Origin: Acidobacteriota bacterium
GTDB lineage: Bacteria; Acidobacteriota; Vicinamibacteria; Vicinamibacterales; JAKQTR01
Length of the DNA stretch: 64,000 nt
Direction of reading: 5' to 3'
Assembly (NCBI GenBank): GCA_026393675.1
Contig: JAPKZQ010000014.1
Coordinates: forward strand, 1-64,000
In this document: one piece after another, positions 1 through 8,914 of the stretch
Layout: every line of letters starts with the position of its first letter
Position numbering within the stretch: the first letter of the stretch is position 1
The notes under the pieces: model-generated
Seen by the model: only the letters and a program-made list of their open reading frames with translations
Told to the model about the DNA's origin: nothing
Databases searched by the model: none
Program-made: the position numbers and the translations under genes

Positions 1-129
1 GCCCGGCATACAGGTCCCGCTTCTGCTGGAGGTCTCACGACCTCACGCAGGGGACCGCGCTACCCTACTGCTCAGCGGTTCATAGGGGTGGGCTCCTTTC
101 ATCCCACGAGGAACACGCCGCTTCACGGC

Positions 130-292
130 GCACCAAAATGCACCTTCCGGGACGTGTCGCCGAACGCGCGTGTGGGCCCTACCCCACGCCTGTCCCGGCC
201 CTCACGGTGCGTTTTGCAGACTGACGCCCTTCGACTTCGCTCAGGACTTCGCAGTCGGCTTGGTTCGAGGGGCCGCTTCGGAAACCGTCTCC
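130..292 (-). repeat. Interspersed repeat family A, copy 1
   Basis: Non-coding stretch ahead of the dehydratase gene. Read on the minus strand it matches two other intergenic copies (16799-16993 and 35732-35932): all share a block with GCGAAGTCCTGAGCGAAG, then CAGTCTGCAAAA and GAGGGCC/TAGGGCC. Similarity is strongest over about 100 bp and fades toward position 130. I see no credible gene in positions 1-347. Confidence 0.75.
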
Positions 293-333
293 CCGTCAAC
301 CTATCGCAGGGCGCGATTTGTTCGCGCCCCGGG

Positions 334-339
334 TACAAT
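334..339 (+). promoter_or_regulatory. -10 box of a probable leaderless promoter
   Basis: TACAAT lies 8 nt before the ATG at 348, so transcription would begin at or next to the start codon. There is no Shine-Dalgarno sequence in front of that ATG and no clear -35 element. Inference only. Confidence 0.45.
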
Positions 340-347
340 ACTGGCGC

Positions 348-1322
348 ATGAGGTTGACGCACGTCTTCGCGGCGCGGCAGCGCATCGCGCCGCACATCAG
401 GCGCACGCCGCTGGTCCACTCGCCGTGGCTCTCGTCGCAGGCGGGGGCGACTGTCAGGCTGAAACTCGAGTCGCTCCAGGTGACCAACTCGTTCAAGGCC
501 CGTGGCGCGGTCAACGTCGCCGCGGCACGACTCGAACGGGAGGCCGGCGACGTCGAGCGATCACGACTGCTCGTGACGGCGTCGGCCGGCAATCACGGCC
601 GGGCGATGGCGTATGCGTGCGAGCGCCTGGGCTTGCGGCTGGTTGTCTTCACGCCGAAAGACGCACCGCGCGCCAAGCTGGATCCCATCACGCGGCATGG
701 CGCCGATTTGCGTGCCGAAGCGTCGAGTTACGAAGAGGCTGAACTGCTGGCAAAGCGTTTCGCCGAAGCCTCGCGCGTCACCTACATTTCGCCCTACAGC
801 CACCCGGACGTGATTGCTGGCGCGGCCACGATCGCGCTGGAAATTCTCGAGGACTGGCCGGAGGTCGATACGATCCTGGTCCCGGTCGGCGGCGGCGGAC
901 TGGTGAGCGGCATCGCGCTCGCCATCAAGGCTGTGTCATCGCACGTTCAGGTTGTCGGGGTCGAAGCAGAGGCCTCGCCGGCCTTCTCCACCTCGCTCGC
1001 CGCTGGACGCATCACCAAAGTGACCGTGAGGCCGACCATTGCCGACGGGCTCGCGGGAAACATGGATCCCGACACGATCACGTTCGATCTGGTCCAGCGC
1101 CACGTCGACCGGGTCGTCGTCGCGTCGGAACGGGCAATCGAGGATGCGGTACGCGGGTTGATGACGCACGAACATCTCGTGGCGGAGGGAGCCGGGGCGG
1201 CCGCGGTGGCTGCGCTCGCCGAAGGCCTTCACGTCAAGGGCCGGCATATCGCGGTTGTGCTGTCGGGATCCAATATCGATTCGGCGCGGCTGGGTGCGCT
1301 GCTTACTGATCGCCGGGTCTGA
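348..1322 (+). CDS. PLP-dependent threonine/serine dehydratase
   Basis: A 324-residue fold-type II PLP enzyme that would deaminate threonine (or serine) to a 2-oxo acid in the cytoplasm. The PLP-binding lysine is K50 in the NSFKARGA motif, and the glycine-rich phosphate-binding loop GGGGLVSG is near residues 182-189. There is no C-terminal ACT regulatory domain, so it resembles the short catabolic (TdcB-like) form more than feedback-controlled biosynthetic IlvA; serine racemase is an alternative, because these families are hard to separate by motif. The ATG at 348 is preferred over an upstream in-frame TTG/TTC-rich extension because family similarity begins there and a TACAAT box sits just upstream. 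The gene stands alone, with a repeat on each side. Confidence 0.88.
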   Translation: MRLTHVFAARQRIAPHIRRTPLVHSPWLSSQAGATVRLKLESLQVTNSFKARGAVNVAAARLEREAGDVERSRLLVTASAGNHGRAMAYACERLGLRLVVFTPKDAPRAKLDPITRHGADLRAEASSYEEAELLAKRFAEASRVTYISPYSHPDVIAGAATIALEILEDWPEVDTILVPVGGGGLVSGIALAIKAVSSHVQVVGVEAEASPAFSTSLAAGRITKVTVRPTIADGLAGNMDPDTITFDLVQRHVDRVVVASERAIEDAVRGLMTHEHLVAEGAGAAAVAALAEGLHVKGRHIAVVLSGSNIDSARLGALLTDRRV

Positions 1323-1382
1323 CCGCCTCCACCAAGGTTACGGCGGTCCGCCGAAGCTTCACGCGAAGGCGGAAGACCCGGC
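1313..1382. repeat. CCGGGTCT inverted repeat at a gene end
   Basis: CCGGGTCT (1313-1320) is inverted as AGACCCGG (1374-1381) around a GC-rich core containing GCCTCCACCAAGGTTACGGCGG. The left arm includes the last codons of the dehydratase, whose TGA follows at once. The core resembles the loop of the perfect hairpin at 24300-24349. It may act as a terminator. It is followed to 1457 by short AACCCCGAATCCC-type repeats. Confidence 0.6.
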
Positions 1383-1471
1383 CTCCAGTTCTAAAGACCC
1401 GGCCCACTTCCGAACCCCGAACCCCGAATCCCGCACCCCGACTCCTGACTCCTGACTACCGTCTACAGCCC

Positions 1472-4048
1472 CTACCGGGCAGGTGATTGTTCGAGGAGTC
1501 CTTCGAGAATCCTGGTCGCCTCACCCCTGGCACGGGCGTAGCTGGCCTCGAGTGCCGCCACTGATGAGATGACACCGGGATTGGCGGTGACGTTCCGCCA
1601 TGGGAAGAGTCGCTGCTGAATTGCCGCGCGTGGGCTCATCACGCCGTTTGTGGCTCCCCACATCCGCAGCACTCGATCAGAGGCTGCGGCACGCGCGATC
1701 CATGTCGCTGCCCGTACTGCATCGCCAACGGCCGCCGCAGTCATGGCGGCGCAGCGTGCCCATGGCGCCTGATCATCAGCCTTGTCGGCCTGCGTCACGA
1801 TCTGCTGTTCGAGCCTGAGGCCTTCGGCGCGATCCGCGCCGACCATGTGGATCCCGGCCAACATCGCCCACGCGTCGCAGGCGGCCGGATACAACCGTGT
1901 AATACCAGTGAGGGCGGTCGCCGCATCGGCCGTGCGGCGATCGAGCATCAGCGAGGACGCGAGCATCAGCGCGGCCGGAGGCAGATCGGCGTCACGCCTT
2001 TCCGAGCGCGGCGCTGTTGCATCGCCGCCGAGCGGGCGCACAATCCGCACGCGGGCCCGCAGGGTGTCCCACCACGGCAGTGACGGCGCCAGCGCCTGAC
2101 CCCGCGCGGTTTCGACCATCGCCTGGTCGAACTCGCCGAGCGCGATATAGCCGGTGGCAAGTTGATAGCGCGCCAGCGGCGACACGGGATCCAGCTCGAT
2201 GACGCGCCTGGTGAACCTCATCGATTTGGCCGGATCGACATCTCTCAGGAGCTCCGCGATCGCCCAGTACGCGGCGACGTACGATCGGTCGATCTCGATC
2301 GCGCCACGCAACCTGATCAGCGCTTCGCGCAGCGTTGGTGATGACAGACCGAGCGCGAGCTGAACGGGCGCGGCATCCGGGTCGGCTGTCGCGGCTTGCT
2401 CCGCAGCCTCGCGCATCCGTCTCGACACGTCCGCGAAAGCGAGGCGACCCTCGAAGGCGGCGCCAATCGACAGCGCCTCCACCAGTCCGGTCTGCGCTTC
2501 GAGCATAGAGGAATCGGCGGCGATCGCGCTTTCGAACAACTGCACGGCGCGGCTGGCATCCTGGGCTGCCATTGCGTCACGCGCCTGCAGGTAGGCGTCG
2601 AAGGCCGCCGGATCCACGATCCGGAGGGCGGCGCGGCTGGTGGCGGCAGACTGTTTGAAGGGAATGCCTAAACGTTCCGAAACGTCCCGGGCTATACGCG
2701 TTTCAAGGGCAATGATGTCGGCGGCCTGCGCGGTGTAGTCCCGATTCCAGATCGTCTGGCCATCGGCCCGATCCACGAGGCTGAGTCTCACGTTCAGCTT
2801 CTTCCAGTCCGGATCGGCTGGCGTGACCATGCCCGCCAGCGCCACGCTGGCCTGAACGTCCTGGGCCACTGACTGGGGCGAGCGGCCGGCAAATGCCCGG
2901 ATCGACAATCGCCCGAGGGTCGTCACGCCGGTCATCTGACCGAGTCGCATCACCAGGTCTTCCGCCAGTCCAGGCCCGAAGTACGGCCGCGTGGCTTCTC
3001 CGCCGCCAATGGTGAAGGGCAGCACGACGACGAGCGGGGTCGGCCGTGGACCGATGTTGCGGTGCCAGGTCTGCCGCAGAACATCCTGCCAGTGCCAGGC
3101 GGCCAGCGCCGAGGCGGCAACCAGCAGCAGACTCAACAGTCCCGTTCGGACCCATCGTGCGCCCGCTTGTCGGGCGGGCACGGGCCGATCGATCGAGGCA
3201 TCGTGGGCGCGCACGGTGTCGGATGCAGCGCGCAACTCCGCGGCCATCGCCGCCACGCTCTGGTACCGATCAGCAGGGTTCTTCGCCAGCGCCCTGGCGA
3301 CGATGGCGTCAAGCGCGATCGGTACGGCTGGGTTGATCATGCTCGGAGTTGTCGGTGTCGACTGCACGACATTGAGACCGATGTCGCTGGCGTTTGATCC
3401 GCCAAACGGCTCACGTCCCGTGAGCATCTCGTGGATGATCGCGCCGAGCGCGAAGATGTCCGTCCGATCGTCGATCGCCTGACCCAGGACCTGCTCGGGC
3501 GACATGTAGCCGACCGCACCAATTCCCAGCGCGCTGCCCCGTTCGGCCAGGCGCGCCGATGTCTGGCGGGTGTCGCCACTGTCCCGTTCCCATGCCGTCA
3601 GGCCAAAATCCAGAACCTTCGCGTGGCCCTTCGGTGTGACAAAGACGGCAGTGGGCGTCAGTGCGCCGTGGATGAGTTGGCAGGCATGCGCCTCGGCGAG
3701 CGCGTCGGCCAACTGCAGGGCCAGGTCGAGCGCGCGCCGGATGTTGAGCGCGTGGCCGGATCCCAGGGCCGACAGCTTCTCGCCCGACACGAACTCGTAC
3801 ACCAGGTAGACATGGCCTTCATGTTCGCCGACATCGAACAGCGTGGCGATGTTGGAATGGGAAAGCGTGGTATACGGCCGGATGCTGTCAATGAAGCGCG
3901 TGCGGTGCAGCGGGTCGGGCGTGACATCGCCCAGCACGCGGACCGCCACCGTGCGGCCGATGCGCGTGTCGCGCGCGCGGTAGACGGTTCCCAGCCCGCC
4001 GGTGCCGACAACGCCGAGGATGTCGTAATGGCCGATTGCCTGGCTCAT
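1472..4048 (-). CDS. Membrane pseudokinase with TolB-like and TPR domains
   Basis: An 858-residue protein: Hanks-type kinase fold (about 8-275), one membrane segment (about 297-318), a TolB-like domain (VVVLPF.., about 335-470) and TPR-like helices to the C-terminus. The glycine loop GTGGLGTV (15-22) and DFG (about 145) are intact, but other catalytic positions are lost: the VAIK lysine is R37 (VAVRVL), the alpha-C glutamate position is not acidic, and HRDLKPxN reads HGALTPTA (about 126), losing the catalytic Asp, Lys and Asn. It is therefore probably a pseudokinase that binds ligand or partner proteins rather than phosphorylating them. It lies 115 bp downstream of an ECF sigma gene on the same strand and probably shares its transcript. 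The start at 4048 begins the conserved GHYDILG segment; 13 upstream in-frame codons look non-native. Confidence 0.85.
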   Translation of the reverse strand: MSQAIGHYDILGVVGTGGLGTVYRARDTRIGRTVAVRVLGDVTPDPLHRTRFIDSIRPYTTLSHSNIATLFDVGEHEGHVYLVYEFVSGEKLSALGSGHALNIRRALDLALQLADALAEAHACQLIHGALTPTAVFVTPKGHAKVLDFGLTAWERDSGDTRQTSARLAERGSALGIGAVGYMSPEQVLGQAIDDRTDIFALGAIIHEMLTGREPFGGSNASDIGLNVVQSTPTTPSMINPAVPIALDAIVARALAKNPADRYQSVAAMAAELRAASDTVRAHDASIDRPVPARQAGARWVRTGLLSLLLVAASALAAWHWQDVLRQTWHRNIGPRPTPLVVVLPFTIGGGEATRPYFGPGLAEDLVMRLGQMTGVTTLGRLSIRAFAGRSPQSVAQDVQASVALAGMVTPADPDWKKLNVRLSLVDRADGQTIWNRDYTAQAADIIALETRIARDVSERLGIPFKQSAATSRAALRIVDPAAFDAYLQARDAMAAQDASRAVQLFESAIAADSSMLEAQTGLVEALSIGAAFEGRLAFADVSRRMREAAEQAATADPDAAPVQLALGLSSPTLREALIRLRGAIEIDRSYVAAYWAIAELLRDVDPAKSMRFTRRVIELDPVSPLARYQLATGYIALGEFDQAMVETARGQALAPSLPWWDTLRARVRIVRPLGGDATAPRSERRDADLPPAALMLASSLMLDRRTADAATALTGITRLYPAACDAWAMLAGIHMVGADRAEGLRLEQQIVTQADKADDQAPWARCAAMTAAAVGDAVRAATWIARAAASDRVLRMWGATNGVMSPRAAIQQRLFPWRNVTANPGVISSVAALEASYARARGEATRILEGLLEQSPAR

Positions 4049-4163
4049 GGATGGTCCACGAGATTGCAAGTTCCAAAAAGTGCGCACCCGCGCGCTTCTT
4101 CGGACGTGTATCGGCCGATCCGGCCTGATTGATTAATTCCGGGAAGGGGAAAAAGACGCCGCA

Positions 4164-4814
4164 CTATGCCGCGAACATGGCCGACCGGTTCGCCCGGTGC
4201 ATCTCGAGCCCGCCCTGGAATTCCGCCAGGCGCGCCCGGAGAAACGCGCGGCCACGGTGCAGCCGCGACTTGAGGGTCTGTTCCTTGATGCCGAGCCTCG
4301 CGCTCGCCTCTTCGGTCGAGAGCCCCTGGATGTCGCGCAGAATGACCGGCACGCGATAGATGCTGGGCAGTTCGGGCAACGCGCGCGCCAGCTGTCGGCG
4401 CACCTGGCCGCGCAGCAGGGCCTCATCGGCCATGTGCGACCAATCCGGGGTTTCACGACGAATCTGGCCGCCGTTCTCTTCGACATCGGCCATCAGATCG
4501 TGTTCGGATACTTCGAAATAGGACGCACTTCGCCTGGACCTGAGCCTCGACATCGCGGTGTTGAACGTGATGCGGTAGATCCACGACGACAAGGCGGCAT
4601 CTCCGCGAAACGCGTCGATGCGGCTGTAGACCTTCATCAGCACGTCCTGCGCGATCTCTTCAGCATCCTCCGGCGTCTTGACGTAACGCATGGCCAAATG
4701 CTGGATCCGCGACCGGTAGATCGCGTCGAGTTCGGCCACTGCCGATTCGTCGCGCGCACGCATGCGCGTGACCAACTGGGCATCCTTCACGTTCTGAGCA
4801 GGGACGGCGGTCAT
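4164..4814 (-). CDS. ECF (sigma-70 family, RpoE-like) sigma factor
   Basis: A 216-residue RNA polymerase sigma factor with region 2 (YVKTPEDAEEIAQDVLMKVY, then the FRGDAALSSWIYRI helix that contacts the -10 element) and region 4 (LPSIYRVPVILRDIQGLSTEEASARLGI.. TLKSRLHRGR, a helix-turn-helix). The linker between them is acidic and somewhat long. No anti-sigma factor with a zinc motif is adjacent; the next gene downstream encodes a membrane pseudokinase, which may regulate this sigma or simply be cotranscribed. The ATG at 4814 starts the conserved domain, and a consensus-like promoter (TTGAAT-17-GATAAT) lies about 80 bp upstream. Confidence 0.92.
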   Translation of the reverse strand: MTAVPAQNVKDAQLVTRMRARDESAVAELDAIYRSRIQHLAMRYVKTPEDAEEIAQDVLMKVYSRIDAFRGDAALSSWIYRITFNTAMSRLRSRRSASYFEVSEHDLMADVEENGGQIRRETPDWSHMADEALLRGQVRRQLARALPELPSIYRVPVILRDIQGLSTEEASARLGIKEQTLKSRLHRGRAFLRARLAEFQGGLEMHRANRSAMFAA

Positions 4815-4893
4815 GGTTCTCTTCCTCGAAGTGAGGACCTGGTCAGCAATAGATTCGCCATCCTGGTCCTAGGTTCCTGATTACGCCCACCCC

Positions 4894-4922
4894 ATTATCG
4901 CCCCTTATTCCGACCAATTCAA
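4894..4922 (-). promoter_or_regulatory. Sigma-70-type promoter of the ECF sigma gene
   Basis: On the minus strand TTGAAT (4922-4917) and GATAAT (4899-4894) are separated by exactly 17 bp. The region is markedly AT-richer than its surroundings. Predicted transcription start is near 4887, 70-75 bp before the ATG. Confidence 0.65.
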
Positions 4923-4975
4923 TCGTATTTTAAGAGGGCCTGTAACACGCTGAATACACACTGTTTATTGGACAC

Positions 4976-5638
4976 TCAATTTGTCGGCGTGCGCTGAAAG
5001 ACGTCGCAGAATGCCGCGATCAAATGATCTTCCGCCTCACCAATCGGGAGGTCGCGCCCGGTGAGGCGCCGCAGCGAGGTCACACCACGGTCAGAGATTC
5101 CGCACGGGACAATCAGTTTGAAGAAGTCGAGATCGGTATTCACGTTGAAAGCAAATCCGTGGCTGGTCACCCAGCGCTGGATGCGGACGCCGATCGCCCC
5201 GATCTTCTCCGCTCCCACCCACGCTCCAGTCAGCCCCTGGATTCGCCTGGCCTCGAATCCGTAGTCGGCTGTCACCCGAATCATCACCTCTTCGAGATCT
5301 CGCACGTAGCGATGCACGTCGCACCGGTCCGGCTTGAGGCTCAGAATCGGGTAGCCGACGATCTGACCCGGGCCGTGGTAGGTCACATCGCCGCCGCGAC
5401 CCGTCTCATGGAGTTCGACGCCCAGTTCGGCAAGTCTCTCAGGCGTGGCCAACACGTGCTGCCGGCTCTCCCCTGCTTTCACGCCCAGCGTCAGAACGTG
5501 CGGATGCTGCAGCAGGAGCAGTTCGTCACCGATCTCGTCAGCGATTCGCCTGGCGACCAGCGCCCGCTGAAGCTCGAGGCCTTCGGCGTAGGAAACGAGT
5601 CCCAGGCGTCTGATGGTGAGCGGACGGACGGAAGACAT
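4976..5638 (-). CDS. lipB: Lipoyl(octanoyl) transferase
   Basis: A 220-residue LipB that moves octanoyl from acyl carrier protein to lipoyl domains. Visible signatures are RGGDVTYHGPGQIVGYPI (about 78-95), the GAEKIGAIG lysine segment (about 143) with the following SHGFAFNVN, and the catalytic cysteine in IVPCGI (about 177). Length is typical. It is the third gene of an lpd - E2 - lipB set, so the protein that attaches the lipoyl precursor is encoded beside the E2 that needs it. The 83-bp gap to the E2 gene is filled by GGGGATT-type repeats. No lipA is seen in the window. Confidence 0.95.
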   Translation of the reverse strand: MSSVRPLTIRRLGLVSYAEGLELQRALVARRIADEIGDELLLLQHPHVLTLGVKAGESRQHVLATPERLAELGVELHETGRGGDVTYHGPGQIVGYPILSLKPDRCDVHRYVRDLEEVMIRVTADYGFEARRIQGLTGAWVGAEKIGAIGVRIQRWVTSHGFAFNVNTDLDFFKLIVPCGISDRGVTSLRRLTGRDLPIGEAEDHLIAAFCDVFQRTPTN

Positions 5639-5644
5639 GGGTCA

Positions 5645-5718
5645 GGGATTGGGGATTGGGGATTGGGGATTGGAGCAGTCTGGTAGCTAACCCCTAATCC
5701 CTAACCCCTAGTCCCTGG
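5645..5718. repeat. GGGGATT tandem heptads with opposing CCCTAA repeats
   Basis: Four head-to-tail GGGGATT-like heptads (5645-5673) are followed by TAACCCCTAATCCCTAACCCC-type sequence (about 5687-5716), partly complementary to them. The whole lies between the E2 stop and the lipB start. The run has four G-tracts of 3-4, so a G-quadruplex on the plus strand is possible, as is a hairpin in the transcript. Confidence 0.7.
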
Positions 5719-5721
5719 TTT

Positions 5722-7032
5722 TCACACCGCGCTCGAATCGAAACTCTCGAGCGCCTTCTTCACGTAAGACATGTACTCATCCGCCACCGCGCCGTCGATG
5801 ATGCGGTGGTCGTACCCAAGCGACAGGTACCCTTTGGTCCGGATGGCAATCATGTCGTCGACGACGGCGACGCGTTTCTCGATGTGGCCCACGCCCATGA
5901 TGGCCACCTGCGGCTGGCTGATGATGGGCATCCCGAACTGCGCGCCAAACACACCGGGGTTGGTGATGGTGAACGTCCCGCCCTGCACCTCTTCGGGCTT
6001 GAGTTGTTTTGCTCGCGCGCGGGACGCGAGGTCCTGGATGGCGCGGCTCAGGTCCAGCACGTTTATTTCCCCGGCCCGTTTGATGACCGGCACGATCAGA
6101 CCCCGATCAAGCGCGACGGCAATGCCGAGGTTGATCTCTTTCTTGTAGACGATCGTGTCACCGTCAACCGAACTGTTGACGACGGGTACGGCCTTGAGCG
6201 CGTCGACCGCCGCCTTCATCAGAAACGACATGAAGGTGAGCTTGACGCCCTGCCGCTCGTACTCGGCTTTCTTCGCCTCCCGGATCTTCACGATGCGCGT
6301 GTAGTCGACCTCGAACACCGAGTGCACGTGCGCTGAGGTCCGCTTGCTGTACACCATGTGCTCGGCGATCTTCTTGCGCATCACCGACATCGGGACAACC
6401 TGGACGTTGTCGCCTGGCTTGAATGCCGGCAAGTGAGGCGTGGCCGGCGCCGCGCGTGGCGCGGCGGCCGGTGCGACGCCGGTCGCGTCGCCAGGCGCCT
6501 TACTGATGTGCGCGAGGATGTCCTGCTTGGTGACGCGGCCGCCAAGTCCGGTGCCGGGAATCGTCGTGATGTCAACGTTGTGCTCGCCGGCGATCTTGCG
6601 CACGAGCGGAGACGACTTTATGCGCCGCAACTCGTCGCCAGACAGCCCGGCACCAGTCGACGCGGCCGGCTCGGCCGCAACGACCGCGGGCGCCACCGTC
6701 GCAGCGGGCCCGGGTGCAGCAGCGGGTACCGGAGCCGGGGCGGGCGACGGCGGCGGAACTTGCGTCGCCTTGACCGGGGCGGTTGCGACAACCGCCCCCA
6801 CCTCGCCAATCACCGCAACGACCGCATTCACCGGGACGGTCTCGCCTTCCTTCGCCCGCACTTCCAGCAGCACGCCCGCCGACGGCGATGGGATTTCGGC
6901 ATCGACCTTGTCGGTTGAAATCTCGAACAACGGCTCGTCGCGATCGACCCTATCGCCGACCTTCTTGATCCACCTGACGATGGTGCCTTCGGCGATCGAC
7001 TCGCCCATCTGGGGCATTACGACGTCGGACAT
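5722..7032 (-). CDS. Dihydrolipoamide acyltransferase (E2) of a 2-oxo acid dehydrogenase complex
   Basis: A 436-residue E2: one N-terminal lipoyl domain (lipoyl lysine K42 in EISTDKVDAEIPSP), an Ala/Pro-rich flexible linker (about 80-130), a peripheral subunit-binding domain (SSPLVRKIAGEHNVDIT.. GRVTKQDIL, about 137-175), a second linker, and the catalytic acyltransferase domain ending in GYDHRIIDGA with the active-site HxxxDG near 407. Substrate type (pyruvate, 2-oxoglutarate or branched-chain) cannot be settled from the sequence; the HxxxDG context and 2-oxoacid architecture fit several. The lpd gene is 51 bp upstream on the same strand and lipB is downstream. No E1 gene is present here, so E1 must lie elsewhere. 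Confidence 0.92.
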   Translation of the reverse strand: MSDVVMPQMGESIAEGTIVRWIKKVGDRVDRDEPLFEISTDKVDAEIPSPSAGVLLEVRAKEGETVPVNAVVAVIGEVGAVVATAPVKATQVPPPSPAPAPVPAAAPGPAATVAPAVVAAEPAASTGAGLSGDELRRIKSSPLVRKIAGEHNVDITTIPGTGLGGRVTKQDILAHISKAPGDATGVAPAAAPRAAPATPHLPAFKPGDNVQVVPMSVMRKKIAEHMVYSKRTSAHVHSVFEVDYTRIVKIREAKKAEYERQGVKLTFMSFLMKAAVDALKAVPVVNSSVDGDTIVYKKEINLGIAVALDRGLIVPVIKRAGEINVLDLSRAIQDLASRARAKQLKPEEVQGGTFTITNPGVFGAQFGMPIISQPQVAIMGVGHIEKRVAVVDDMIAIRTKGYLSLGYDHRIIDGAVADEYMSYVKKALESFDSSAV

Positions 7033-7083
7033 GAGGGACCTCGCATGGACAGCAGCTCGGAAGAAGAAGCCAGTGAAACCCCA

Positions 7084-8499
7084 TCACGCATGAATCGCCG
7101 CCCCGTGCGTCGCGTGCGCGGCCTCGCCGACCGCCTCGGACATCGTCGGGTGCGCGTGAATCGTGCGAATCAGTTCCTCGACCGTGCTCTCGAGCCGGAG
7201 CGCCAGCGTGGCTTCGGCCACCAACTCCGTTGCCCGCGGTCCAATGATGTGCACGCCGAGCACTTCGTCGTACTTCTTGTCGGCCACGATCTTGACGAGG
7301 CCATCGGTCTCGTTGGCGATCCGGGCTCGCCCCAGCGCGCCAAACGGGAACGTCCCGACCCGCACATCATAGCCTCGTTCAACCGCCTGCTTTTCGGTGA
7401 GGCCGACGCTGCTGATCTCGGGATCGCAATACGTGCACTTGGGCACCTGGTCGTAGTTGATCGCGTGAAACGGCTGGCCTGCCAGCCGCTCGGCCAGCGC
7501 GATGCCCTCGGCCGTCGACAGGTGGGCGAGTTGCAGATGTCCGGGCGTGCCAAACGTGATCACATCACCGATGGCCGACACGTCGGCGACGCTCGTGCGG
7601 AACTGCTCGTCGACCCACACGTAGCCCTTTTCGAGCTTCACGCCGGCTTCCTCGGCGCCAAGCCCGGCGGTGACGGGACCGCGTCCGGTCGCCACCAGCA
7701 GATACTCGGCCGACAGTTTCTGCGTCGAGCCATCCGGCATCTTCATGTCGAGATCCACGCCATCGGCCTTCGCCCGGGCGGCGGTGACGGTGGTCGACGT
7801 ATGAAACGTGATGCCCTGCTTCTTGAACGCCTTCTCCAGTTCGACCGAAATGGTCTCGTCTTCGAGCGGCACCAGGTGCGGCAGCAGTTCGACGATGGTG
7901 ACGTCGCTGCCGAACCGCTTGAAGACAGTCGCGAACTCGACGCCAATCGGTCCGCTGCCCATCACGACGATGGACTTCGGCACCTCGCGCATGAAGATGG
8001 CCTCGTCGCTCGTGATGATGCGCTTCCGGTCGAGCTCGATGCCCGGCACGCTCCGTGCGCTCGACCCGGTGGCCACGACGATCTGGCGCGCAGTGAGCAC
8101 CTGGGTCTCGCCGCCGGTTACCTCGACTTTGCCGGAGCCCGCCAGCCGCCCGCTGCCCTTGATCCAGTCGATCCCGTTCTTCTTGAAGAGGTACTCGATG
8201 CCGCGCGTCAGGACCGTCACGATCTTGTCCTTCCGCGTCTGCACCTGGTTCATGTCGATGCGGGGCGGCTCGGGGCCGAGCACCAGTCCCCATTCCTTTG
8301 CGCCCTGCGCGATCTTGAGCGCATGGGCATGCTCGAGGAGCGCTTTCGTGGGGATACAGCCCCAGTTCAGGCAGGTGCCGCCGAGCGTCTTCTGCCGCTC
8401 GATGACGGCGGCCTTGAGGCCGAGCTGCGCGGCACGGATCGCGGTCGGGTATCCGCCGGTGCCGGCACCGATGATGATGACGTCGTACTGGTTGGCCAC
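7084..8499 (-). CDS. lpdA: Dihydrolipoyl dehydrogenase (E3)
   Basis: A 471-residue flavoprotein that reoxidises dihydrolipoyl groups with NAD+. The FAD-binding GAGTGGYP motif (11-18) opens the protein, the redox disulfide is C43-x4-C48 in GGTCLNWGCIPTKALL, a second Rossmann motif (GSGPIGVEFA) binds NAD, and the C-terminal HAHPTMSEA supplies the catalytic His-Glu pair of the dimer interface. First gene of an operon with E2 and lipB. A TTGACA promoter is visible about 100 bp upstream. Confidence 0.95.
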   Translation of the reverse strand: MANQYDVIIIGAGTGGYPTAIRAAQLGLKAAVIERQKTLGGTCLNWGCIPTKALLEHAHALKIAQGAKEWGLVLGPEPPRIDMNQVQTRKDKIVTVLTRGIEYLFKKNGIDWIKGSGRLAGSGKVEVTGGETQVLTARQIVVATGSSARSVPGIELDRKRIITSDEAIFMREVPKSIVVMGSGPIGVEFATVFKRFGSDVTIVELLPHLVPLEDETISVELEKAFKKQGITFHTSTTVTAARAKADGVDLDMKMPDGSTQKLSAEYLLVATGRGPVTAGLGAEEAGVKLEKGYVWVDEQFRTSVADVSAIGDVITFGTPGHLQLAHLSTAEGIALAERLAGQPFHAINYDQVPKCTYCDPEISSVGLTEKQAVERGYDVRVGTFPFGALGRARIANETDGLVKIVADKKYDEVLGVHIIGPRATELVAEATLALRLESTVEELIRTIHAHPTMSEAVGEAAHATHGAAIHA

Positions 8500-8599
8500 G
8501 GATGGCTACTCCTCAGGTAGATCGCGAGCGGCACGAACGACACGGCGTCGGGCGCGGGCGAGGCTTCATCAAATCTGTTTCCGGAGGCTTCAGAAGTTC

Positions 8600-8629
8600 A
8601 CGTTACTGGGAGGCTTGCGGCACTGTCAA
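8600..8629 (-). promoter_or_regulatory. Putative promoter of lpd-E2-lipB
   Basis: Minus strand TTGACA (8629-8624) and TAACGT (8605-8600) with 18-bp spacing; start site near 8593 would give a leader of about 94 nt. The rest of the 415-bp divergent gap (8500-8914) shows no gene; a GATAAT at 8849-8854 could serve the response regulator, without a recognisable -35. Confidence 0.5.
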
Positions 8630-8914
8630 GCAAGCCACGGTGATGATTGTGGCGACACGCAAGACGGGTTTCCCGGACATGGGGAGGGGGGCGCTGGCAC
8701 CCAGCACTCCCGGGCCCGCGTTGGACGAAGACGGGACCCCTACCGCGCGATCTAGCACACTGAGTGCGGCGGCGCGCATTTATGTGTGGCATTCACGCAC
8801 AGCCCGGCTCTTCTTGACGAACTGTGCGCCGGGTCACGACGACGGTGCGATAATGGCGCGGTCGGAATGGTCGGTTCCGTCCCGCTCTGGCCCTGGAGAT
8901 GGAGGGAGTTACGC

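Noticed and set aside
7045-8520. 491-codon plus-strand frame opposite lpdA
   Set aside because: Antisense shadow of a gene with complete E3 motifs; composition is Arg/His/Asp-rich with no recognisable fold. Similar shadows face most genes in this GC-rich window.
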